Shown: piece by piece, positions 57,381 to 64,000 of the stretch
How positions within the stretch are numbered: position 1 is the stretch's first letter
Layout: every line of letters starts with the position of its first letter
From: CAZDKK01 sp964603725
GTDB taxonomy: Bacteria; Eisenbacteria; RBG-16-71-46; CAIMUX01; WJJG01
Assembly (NCBI GenBank): GCA_964603725.1
Contig: CAZRWW010000006.1
Coordinates: 53,573 to 117,572 of the forward strand
Direction: 5' to 3'
DNA length: 64,000 nt
The notes under the pieces: model-generated
Database searches by the model: none
What the model was told of the DNA's origin: nothing
Seen by the model: only the letters and a program-made list of their open reading frames with translations
Translations under genes and position numbers: made by a program

Positions 57381-59015
57381 ATGAAGGGCCGCAAGCGACA
57401 CCGGGAGCGCGAACGGCGACGCGAGCACACCGGGCCTCGCGAGCATGCCGGGTCGCGCGAGCATCCCGTGGCTCGCGAGCATCCCGTGGCTCGCGAGCAT
57501 CCCGGGCCGCGCGAGCGCTCGAAGCCCGACGAGAGCTACCCCGGCGGTGGGGGCGAGCTGGACCCGCGCAATCAGCCGCGCGACATGCCGCTGCGCCGCG
57601 TGCAGCCCTTCCTGTTCGAGATCGAGCCGCGCGGCGGCATGCAGGTGCCGGGCCGCGTCTATGTGACCGACGCGATGATCGATCGCGTGCGCGCCGACGG
57701 GGGCCTCGCGCAAGTCGCCAACGTGGCCCATCTGCCCGGCATCGTCGGCTACTCGCTGGCGATGCCCGACATCCACTGGGGTTACGGCTTCCCGATCGGC
57801 GGCGTGGCCGCGACCGATCCGGCGCAGGGCGGCGTGATCTCCCCGGGCGGCGTCGGCTACGACATCAACTGCGGCGTGCGCGTGGCGACGACGCTGCTCG
57901 GTCCCGAGGACCTGCGGGGCAAGCTCGAGCATGTCGTCCGCGCGCTCTTCGCCCACATCCCCACCGGCGTGGGCTCCTCGGGCGCGATCGACAAGGTCTC
58001 CGAGCGCGAGCTCGAGCAGGTGATGGTCAAGGGCGCGCGCTGGGCGGTGGAGCAGGGGCACGGATCCGAGACCGATCTCACGCGCACCGAGGAGAACGGC
58101 TGTCTGCGCGGCGCTGATCCCGGGGCGGTCAGCGAACGAGCCCGCGCCCGCGGCCGCGAGCAGCTCGGCACGCTGGGCTCCGGGAATCACTTCGTCGAGA
58201 TCGATCTCGTCGAGGAGATCTACCATCCGGAGGCGGCCGGGGAGTTCGGCCTCGTGCAGGGGCGCATCGCGCTCCAGATCCACACCGGCTCGCGCGGCTT
58301 CGGCCACCAGGTCTGCGACGACTATCTGAAGGTGATGGCGCGCGCCGTGCGGCAGTACGATATCCGGCTGCCCGACCGGCAGCTCGCCTGCGCCCCGGTC
58401 GCATCAGAGGAAGGGCGCTCGTACCTGGCCGGGATGGCCTGCGCGGCCAACTACGCCTGGGCGAACCGGCAGACGATCATGTCGCTCGCGGAGCGCGCCC
58501 TCATGGAAGCGCTCGGCATCTCGCCGCGCACCCTGGGGATGCGCCTGCTCTACGATGTGTGCCACAACATCGCCAAGCTCGAGCAGCACGAGGTGGGCGG
58601 CCGCACGCGCACCCTGTGCGTCCACCGCAAGGGTGCCACCCGCGCCTATCCCCCGGCCGGGGTGCCCAATCCGTGGCGCAACGGACAGCCCGTGCTGGTG
58701 CCGGGCGACATGGGCACCGAGTCCTTCGTCTGCGTCGGGCAGGAGGCCTCGCTGCGGATGACCTGGGGCTCGAGCTGCCACGGCGCCGGGCGGGTGATGT
58801 CCCGCCACGAGGCGATCCGGCGCTTCCAGGGCCGGGACCTGATCGGGGAGATGCGCGAGCGGGGCATCCAGGTCATGGCGAAAGACCGGCGCACGGTGGC
58901 CGAAGAGATGAGTGACGCCTACAAGGACGTCAGCCAGGTGGTCGAGGTGATGCACGCCGCGGGGATCAGCCTCAAGGTCGCGCGCCTGCGGCCCCTGGCG
59001 GTGATCAAGGGCTAG
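57381..59015 (+). CDS. rtcB: RNA-splicing ligase RtcB with repeat N-terminal extension
   Basis: 544 residues from ATG 57381 (GGGGGGAG upstream). Joins RNA 2',3'-cyclic-phosphate or 3'-phosphate ends to 5'-OH ends using GTP and Mn(II). Key sites: 'YSLAMPDIHWGYGFPIGG', the metal-binding Cys in 'GGVGYDINCGVR', 'LGTLGSGNHFVEI', 'LQIHTGSRGFGHQ', and the guanylated His in 'SCHGAGRVMSR'. Residues 14-43 are five hexapeptides of the type REHPVA from an 18-bp minisatellite, in an Arg/Glu/His-rich extension of about 60 residues not usual in the family. Lies between the archease and tyrS genes. Confidence 0.95.
   Translation: MKGRKRHRERERRREHTGPREHAGSREHPVAREHPVAREHPGPRERSKPDESYPGGGGELDPRNQPRDMPLRRVQPFLFEIEPRGGMQVPGRVYVTDAMIDRVRADGGLAQVANVAHLPGIVGYSLAMPDIHWGYGFPIGGVAATDPAQGGVISPGGVGYDINCGVRVATTLLGPEDLRGKLEHVVRALFAHIPTGVGSSGAIDKVSERELEQVMVKGARWAVEQGHGSETDLTRTEENGCLRGADPGAVSERARARGREQLGTLGSGNHFVEIDLVEEIYHPEAAGEFGLVQGRIALQIHTGSRGFGHQVCDDYLKVMARAVRQYDIRLPDRQLACAPVASEEGRSYLAGMACAANYAWANRQTIMSLAERALMEALGISPRTLGMRLLYDVCHNIAKLEQHEVGGRTRTLCVHRKGATRAYPPAGVPNPWRNGQPVLVPGDMGTESFVCVGQEASLRMTWGSSCHGAGRVMSRHEAIRRFQGRDLIGEMRERGIQVMAKDRRTVAEEMSDAYKDVSQVVEVMHAAGISLKVARLRPLAVIKG
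57420..57509 (+). repeat. 18-bp minisatellite, five copies, in rtcB
   Basis: In-frame units CGC-GAG-CA(C/T) plus nine variable bases; copies 3 and 4 are identical. Encodes REHTGP, REHAGS, REHPVA, REHPVA, REHPGP. Confidence 0.95.
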
Positions 59016-59141
59016 GGCCAGGCGAGGGCCGGGCCGACGGCGCCGGCGGGGCGGCAACCCTCCGGGCGGCGGCGCTCGGAAGGGGGACGCCCGCGGCGAC
59101 CGCGGACTCGATGAGTCGAGAACAACGGAGGAGTGAGGGCA

Positions 59142-60407
59142 GTGGCCGACAAGCAGTACAGCGTCGATGAGCAGGTGGAGATCCTCATGCGCGCCACGCG
59201 CTTCGCGGATGAGGCCGAGGATTGGGGGGCGCTCGAGACCGGCGACGGCCGCGGCCTGCGCGCCCAGATGGAGGAGGAGCTGCGCGCGAAGCTCAAGCTG
59301 GGCCGGCCGCTGCGCGTCTACCTGGGCGTCGATCCCACCGGCACGGACCTGCACGTGGGTCACTTCGTGCCGCTCCAGAAGCTGCGCAAGTTCCAGCAGC
59401 TCGGCCATCAGGTGGTCTTCCTCATCGGTGACTACACGGCCACGCTCGGCGACCCGAGCGGTCAGGCCAGCGAACGCCGGCGCTTCCAGCACGAGGAAGT
59501 GCTCGAGCTCGCCCGCACCTACACCGATCAGGCCTTCCGGGTGCTCGATCGCGAGCGCACCGAGGTGCGCTACAACGGCGACTGGCTGGCGAAGCTCGCC
59601 TTCGCCGACATCATCGAGCTGGCGAGCATCTTCCCGATGAAGCAGATCATCGCCCGGCGCGACTTCCAGCAGCGCATGGAGCGCGGGGAGTCGCTGCGCT
59701 TCCACGAGGCGCTCTACTCGCTGATGCAGGGCTACGATGCCTATGCCTTGAAGTGCGACGTGCAGGTCGGCGCCTACGACCAGCACTTCAACATGCTCGC
59801 GGGCCGAGCGATCCAGCAGCACTTCGGTGATTCTCCGCACGTGATGGTCACCAATCCGATCATCATCGGCACCGACGGGCGCAAGATGTCGAAGAGCTAC
59901 GGCAACACGATCAACATCAACGACGACCCCTTCGACATGTACGGCAAGGCGATGCGCATCGCCGACGAGCACCTGCCGGAGTACCTCGAGCTGACGAGCT
60001 CCATGGGCGGCGCCGAGATCGACGCGCTGAAAGCCCGGCTGCGCGACGGCAGCAACCCCATGGACGTCAAGAAGCGCCTGGCGGCCAACCTGGTCGAGCA
60101 ATACTGCGGGCCCGCGGCGGCGCGCGCGGCCGAGGAGAAGTTCCGGCAGGTCGTCCAGCAGAAGGAGGCGCCCGACGAGGTGCCGCAAGTGCGCGTGCCG
60201 GCCGAGCTGCAATCGGCGACCTGGGTCGATCTATGCGCGGGCCTGGGGCTGACGAAGTCCAAGGGCGAGATGCGCCGGCTCATGGCGCAGGGCGGCTTCT
60301 ACGTCGAGCAGGAGCCGTTGCGCGATCCCGACGCGCGCGCGCAGGTCCCGGCGGGGGGCGTCCTGATCCGCCTGGGCAAGCGTGCCTACTACCGGCTCGT
60401 CCCCTGA
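59142..60407 (+). CDS. tyrS: Tyrosyl-tRNA synthetase
   Basis: 421 residues from GTG 59142 (GGAGGAG upstream). Class I motifs: 'GVDPTGTDLHVGHFVPLQKL' contains the HIGH motif as HVGH, and 'IGTDGRKMSKSYGN' the KMSKS motif. The C-terminus ends in an S4 RNA-binding domain ('SKGEMRRLMAQGGFYVEQE'). It charges tRNA-Tyr. It follows rtcB by 126 bp on the same strand. Confidence 0.96.
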   Translation: MADKQYSVDEQVEILMRATRFADEAEDWGALETGDGRGLRAQMEEELRAKLKLGRPLRVYLGVDPTGTDLHVGHFVPLQKLRKFQQLGHQVVFLIGDYTATLGDPSGQASERRRFQHEEVLELARTYTDQAFRVLDRERTEVRYNGDWLAKLAFADIIELASIFPMKQIIARRDFQQRMERGESLRFHEALYSLMQGYDAYALKCDVQVGAYDQHFNMLAGRAIQQHFGDSPHVMVTNPIIIGTDGRKMSKSYGNTININDDPFDMYGKAMRIADEHLPEYLELTSSMGGAEIDALKARLRDGSNPMDVKKRLAANLVEQYCGPAAARAAEEKFRQVVQQKEAPDEVPQVRVPAELQSATWVDLCAGLGLTKSKGEMRRLMAQGGFYVEQEPLRDPDARAQVPAGGVLIRLGKRAYYRLVP

Positions 60408-60443
60408 GGGCGACGGGGCCCGGCGCCGCGGCAGGGCGAGCTG

Positions 60444-61781
60444 CTAGCGGAAGCTGGCCTTGATCCGGCCCCAGGTGAGCGCATCCAGCACGCCCGTCGA
60501 GCAGCCGATGCCCCCGGCCCCGATCTGCTCGCCGCAGGCGTTGCTGTCCGGATGGCAGGGGGACTGCACGGCGACGGACAGCGAGTCCGGACAGAAGAGG
60601 GGATCGGCACCCGCGTTGCCGTCGGCGCCCAGTTGTGACTCGAGGCAGCCGACCCAATCGCCGCCCGCGTGTCCGTGGACGACGCAGCAGCGCAGCGCGA
60701 CGGTGCTCACGCCGCCGCAGGTCACGGCCGGGCCCCCGGCGCCGAAGGCCAGCAGGGAGAGCTCGAGTTCGGCGTGCGCATAGCAGCCGAGGACGATCGA
60801 GGCGCCCCCGTCGGCGGTCGCGTTGGCGAGCAGCGTGCAGCCGCTGAGCGCGATGCTGGAGGATCCGCAGCAGTTGATGCCGCCGCCGAGACTGCCCCGA
60901 TTGCCGGCCAGGAAGCAGGCCTCGAGAACCAGCCCGTCATCCACGCAGCAGATGCCGCCGCCGCTCTGTCCCGCGATGTTCCGGCGAAACAGGCAGCGGA
61001 CGGCCTGGACCGAGCCGTTCCAGGAGTGCAGCCCGCCGCCGGCGCAGTAGTCTGTCTCCTCGGTGGCCAGGTTGTCGGTGAACTCGCAGTCGGTGAAGCG
61101 CGCACTGCTGCCCCGGCACGCCGCGCCGCCGCCGTTGGCGCCGAAGCCATCGGCGACATTCGCTTCGAAGCGGCAGCGGTCGAACTGCGCCGGGGCGCCG
61201 TCGCAGTAGAGCCCGCCGCCGCGGGGCTCGTTGCCGCTCGCCGTATTCTGGTAGAAGATGCAATCGGAGAAGGCGCTGTTCGAGGCCCCCCGCAGGTAGA
61301 CGGCGCCGCCGTGGAGGGCCCGGTTGCCGGAGAAGATGCAGTTCTCGAAAGCGGGGGAGGCTCGGTAGAAGATCGCCACGGCCCCGCCCAGCTCCGCCCA
61401 ACCCCCCGTGATCGTGAGGCCGGACACGCGCGCATCGGCGGGCTCTGCCGTGTGGAAGTAGATCGCGCGATGGGGATCGCTCGCCGAGCCGCCGCAGTCG
61501 ATCGTGCAGGCCACCGGGCTGCCGCTCGCCGAGCGCAGCGTCAGGCCCTTGCCGGCGAAGTCGAGATCGCGGTTGCCGTCGCCCGTGAAGACGCCGTTGC
61601 CCAGCTCGATCACGTCACCGGGTTGCGCGGCGTCGATGGCCGCCTGTATGGTGGCGAAGTCGCCGGACCCGTCGGGCAGCACGGTCCAGGTCCCGGCCGC
61701 GCGCGCAAGGGTGGCGCCCCACAGGAGCAGCAACCCGCAGGCCGGGAGGATCGGCCCCAGGGACCAGGTCGCGCATCGCAT
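60444..61781 (-). CDS. Secreted right-handed beta-helix protein with TWGRIK tail
   Basis: ATG at 61781 follows GGAGG; 445 residues. Signal peptide 'GLLLLWGATLARAAGTW'. 'DGSGDFATIQAAIDAAQPGD' opens a pectate-lyase-like parallel beta-helix, continued by many 'GGAVYLRG ... FSDCIFYQNTASG' coils in which cysteines stack regularly. Such helices bind or cut polysaccharides; no catalytic site is evident. It ends 'LDALTWGRIKASFR', the third case of this tail in the window and without a PNPF sorting domain. Confidence 0.83.
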   Translation of the reverse strand: MRCATWSLGPILPACGLLLLWGATLARAAGTWTVLPDGSGDFATIQAAIDAAQPGDVIELGNGVFTGDGNRDLDFAGKGLTLRSASGSPVACTIDCGGSASDPHRAIYFHTAEPADARVSGLTITGGWAELGGAVAIFYRASPAFENCIFSGNRALHGGAVYLRGASNSAFSDCIFYQNTASGNEPRGGGLYCDGAPAQFDRCRFEANVADGFGANGGGAACRGSSARFTDCEFTDNLATEETDYCAGGGLHSWNGSVQAVRCLFRRNIAGQSGGGICCVDDGLVLEACFLAGNRGSLGGGINCCGSSSIALSGCTLLANATADGGASIVLGCYAHAELELSLLAFGAGGPAVTCGGVSTVALRCCVVHGHAGGDWVGCLESQLGADGNAGADPLFCPDSLSVAVQSPCHPDSNACGEQIGAGGIGCSTGVLDALTWGRIKASFR

Positions 61782-61981
61782 ACGGGCCTCCTGCGGCGAT
61801 GGCGCGCCGCCCGCGGAGAGGGACACGTCCGCCGACGCTACGGTGGACGCCGAGCGATTGTAACACCAGGGGAGAGGGCAGGCACCGGAATCCCGACCGG
61901 GGTCTCGACCGACAGCCGCGCCGCGGTGCCGTGCCGCGGTGCCGTGCCGCAGGGGCCGCGCCGCCGAGGGGCACCGACATC

Positions 61982-62983
61982 ATGAACTGGTTCGCGGAGC
62001 TGCCGAAGGTCGAGCTGCACGTTCACCTCGAGGGCGCCATTCCCCACGCCGCGCTCTTCGATCTGATCCAGAAGTACGGCGGGGATCCGTCCGTGCCGGA
62101 TGTCGCCGCGCTGGCGGAGCGCTTCGCCTACCGCAACTTCCCGCAGTTCATCGCCGCTTGGTCGTGGAAGAACCGTTTCCTGCGCGAGTACGAGGATTTC
62201 ACACACATCGCCCGGCTGGCGGCCGAGGACCTGGCGCGCCAGAACATCCGCTACGCGGAGATGTTCTATTCGCCGTCGCTCTTCGTCCGGCAGGGGCTCG
62301 AGGTCCAGGGCCTCACTCGCGCGATCAGAGCCGGGCTCGCCGCGGTGCCCCGGATCGAGATCGCCCTGATCGCCGATCTCGTCCGCGACTACGGGCCGCA
62401 ACGCGAGCTGGGGACGCTGGAGCGGCTGGAGGAGGTGCGGGATCTCGGGGTCATCGGGATCGGTCTGGGGGGCTCGGAGCACGAGTTCCCGCCGGAGCCG
62501 TTCGCGCCGCTCTATCGCGAGGCGCGCCGGCTGGGTCTGCGCACCACGGCTCATGCGGGGGAGGCGGCCGGGCCGGCCAGCATCTGGGGCGCCCTGCGGC
62601 ATCTGCAGGTCGATCGCCTCGGCCACGCGACCCGGGCGCGGGAAGATCCCGCGCTGCTGGACCGCCTGGCCGCAGAGCGCACTCCCCTCGAGCTCTGCCC
62701 GGGGTCGAACGTCCGCACGCGCGTCGTTCCGGGCCTCGCCGAGCACCCGATCCGCGCTTATTTCGATCGCGGTCTGACGATCAGCGTGAACACGGACGAT
62801 CCCAAGATGTTCGGCACGGCGCTGGCGGACGAGTATCGCGCCCTGCACGAGACGTGCGGCTTCACGCGCGCGGAGGTCCGCCGCCTGATCATGCTGGCGA
62901 TCGAGTCATCCTGGCTGCCCGCCGATCGCCGGGCGGCGCTGGCCGGGGCATTCGAGCGCGAGCCCATCTGGGAGGCCGATTGA
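61982..62983 (+). CDS. add: Adenosine deaminase
   Basis: 333 residues, normal for the family. Zinc and catalytic residues: 'VELHVHLEGAI' (His-x-His), 'TTAHAGEAAGP' (His and catalytic Glu), 'DRLGHATRA' (His), 'ISVNTDDPKMFGT' (Asp). It deaminates adenosine to inosine in purine salvage; adenine deaminase activity cannot be excluded. No operon partner is clear. A 13-bp tandem repeat (61921-61946) lies upstream. Confidence 0.93.
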   Translation: MNWFAELPKVELHVHLEGAIPHAALFDLIQKYGGDPSVPDVAALAERFAYRNFPQFIAAWSWKNRFLREYEDFTHIARLAAEDLARQNIRYAEMFYSPSLFVRQGLEVQGLTRAIRAGLAAVPRIEIALIADLVRDYGPQRELGTLERLEEVRDLGVIGIGLGGSEHEFPPEPFAPLYREARRLGLRTTAHAGEAAGPASIWGALRHLQVDRLGHATRAREDPALLDRLAAERTPLELCPGSNVRTRVVPGLAEHPIRAYFDRGLTISVNTDDPKMFGTALADEYRALHETCGFTRAEVRRLIMLAIESSWLPADRRAALAGAFEREPIWEAD

Positions 62984-63105
62984 GGCCCGGGGGGCGCGAG
63001 GACGTCTGGAAAACGCCGGGCGCATCCGGTAGATTCAAGGGGCTGTGAGTGGGTGGAGGTGGCTGTCAACGATCGCGGGGTTCCCCCGAGAGAGGAGGTG
63101 CCGCC

Positions 63106-63573
63106 ATGCCTGCCAAGGCGCTCAAAGATTTCCTCGACCAGCACAAGATTCCCTATCAGGTCCTCAGCCACACGCGCACGTACACCGCCCAGGAAACCGC
63201 CGCCTCGGCGCACATACCCGGGCAGGAGCTGGCCAAGACCGTCATGGCGCGCATCGACGGGCGCATGGCCATGCTGGTCCTGCCGGCGCAATACCGGGTC
63301 GACTTCGACCTGTTGCGGGACTTGATCGGGGCCGACGAAGTGGAACTCGCCAGCGAGAAGGAGTTTCGCACGCTCTTCCCCGATTGCGAGCCCGGCGCCA
63401 TGCCGCCCTTCGGCAACCTCTACAAGATCGACACCTACGTGGCCGAGCAGCTTGCCAAGGATGAGCACATCGCGTTCAACGCCGGCACGCACACCGAGTT
63501 GATTCGCATGGCCTATGCCGACTTCGAACGGGTGGCGAAGCCCAGGCTCGTGGCGCTCTTCGCGCGCGCGTGA
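63106..63573 (+). CDS. YbaK/ProX-type aminoacyl-tRNA deacylase
   Basis: 155 residues; AGAGGAGGTG lies before the ATG. 'LDQHKIPYQVLSHTRTYTAQ', 'GQELAKTVMARIDGRMAMLV', 'LASEKEFRTLFPDCEPGAMP' and 'PFGNLYKIDTYV' match the YbaK fold, with the conserved Lys in 'LAKTV' and the late Gly-rich loop. Members remove wrongly attached amino acids from tRNA (for example Cys-tRNA-Pro); which substrate applies here cannot be told. Confidence 0.88.
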   Translation: MPAKALKDFLDQHKIPYQVLSHTRTYTAQETAASAHIPGQELAKTVMARIDGRMAMLVLPAQYRVDFDLLRDLIGADEVELASEKEFRTLFPDCEPGAMPPFGNLYKIDTYVAEQLAKDEHIAFNAGTHTELIRMAYADFERVAKPRLVALFARA

Positions 63574-63621
63574 TCCCGGCGGGCGAGTGGCTGCCGGTCG
63601 CCGTCAATCTCGGCGCGGCCC

Positions 63622-64000
63622 CTAGAGGCTGTCGGCGACCATCAATCCGGGCAAGTCCACCGCGTCGGAGCGCACCGGCACGAAGCGCAGGCCGGTGGAT
63701 CGCAGCGGCGTGCTCGGGTCCGCCGCGGCGAAGGACGGGGACGGCAGCAGCAGGCCCTCGCCCGATTCCGGCTCCGCCGGCGGACGGATCGACATCCGGC
63801 TCGTGTCGCCGGGCACCTGGCTCCACGCGACTTCGGCGGGGCGCGGGCCGGTGGCCGCCTCACGTGGCTGCCCGCGGCCCGTCCAGAATCCGGCGGCGGC
63901 GGCCATCAGGACCACCGCGGCCGCCGCATAGGCGGGCAGCGGCCGGAGGCCAAGGCTGGCCAGAGCGGCCAGCCGGCCGCGCCGGGCCGGCGCCGGCGCG
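63622..64000 (-). CDS. Membrane protein, possibly anti-sigma-like (5' end outside the window)
   Basis: The frame is open to the right edge. Visible are an Arg/Ala-rich segment, one membrane helix ('YAAAAVVLMAAAAGFW') and a periplasmic tail of about 80 residues ending 'DLPGLMVADSL'. This is the layout of the end of a single-pass anti-sigma factor, but the part that would prove it lies outside. No recognised domain in the tail. Confidence 0.5.
   Translation of the reverse strand, partial: APAPARRGRLAALASLGLRPLPAYAAAAVVLMAAAAGFWTGRGQPREAATGPRPAEVAWSQVPGDTSRMSIRPPAEPESGEGLLLPSPSFAAADPSTPLRSTGLRFVPVRSDAVDLPGLMVADSL

Noticed and set aside
57420..57509. Possible CRISPR-like direct repeats
   Set aside because: 18-bp units follow each other without spacers and are in frame within rtcB, so this is a coding minisatellite.

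Overview
The window is about 64 kb of very GC-rich bacterial DNA, apparently a metagenome scaffold: it carries one 100-N gap and two 10-N gaps. Four large secreted proteins end in a 'PNPF ... G-YF-R ... VVR' sorting domain of the type A / FlgD-like kind used by the Bacteroidota-Chlorobi-Fibrobacterota superphylum. Together with the many Cys-rich secreted proteins and the GC content, this points to Candidatus Eisenbacteria or a near relative. That placement is inference. No rRNA, tRNA or CRISPR array was found.

Layout. 0-15 kb is a cell-surface and export region: secreted propeller-like proteins, a TPR-CHAT protease / ECF sigma / zinc-finger anti-sigma operon, a propeller lipoprotein and a secreted GH31 glycosidase. 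14.8-23.5 kb is accessory DNA. It holds relics of an integrase-type transposase, a C10-like secreted peptidase, a TetR regulator with its palindrome and a lipoprotein serine hydrolase, a broken response-regulator copy, and a tripartite HipBST toxin-antitoxin operon with two operator palindromes. 23.5-36 kb is mostly housekeeping and signalling: a NarL-type two-component pair divergent from a glutamate dehydrogenase, two adjacent PPDK-N-domain proteins (the second with a nucleotidyltransferase end), a metallophosphoesterase and an M29 aminopeptidase. 36-41 kb is one giant secreted protein with two C39-like peptidase domains, built by a recent 1.39-kb in-frame tandem duplication. 41-49 kb holds a Ser/Thr kinase with TPRs, an ArsA-type ATPase, and a split saccharopine-pathway operon (LKR, SDH and a small CQLGCF protein). 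49-64 kb has a CapA-like secreted protein, an aromatic/Gly/Gln-rich protein, OsmC and Smr proteins, a multihaem cytochrome c lipoprotein, archease-RtcB-TyrS, a beta-helix protein, adenosine deaminase, a YbaK-type deacylase and the end of a membrane protein.

The least explained signals are these. (1) Three unrelated secreted proteins share a C-terminal tail T-W-[GA]-x-[IV]-K-[GA]-[SQ]-F-[RK], distinct from the PNPF sorting domain and possibly a second sorting or anchoring tag. (2) The CHAT protease-sigma-anti-sigma operon is arranged as if proteolysis releases the sigma factor, without CRISPR. (3) The PPDK-N pair carries a shared unnamed C-terminal domain in place of the phosphohistidine and PEP domains. 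(4) Tandem duplications are unusually frequent at every scale (11 bp to 1.39 kb), including a 13-bp plus 11-bp pair that cancel each other's frameshift.
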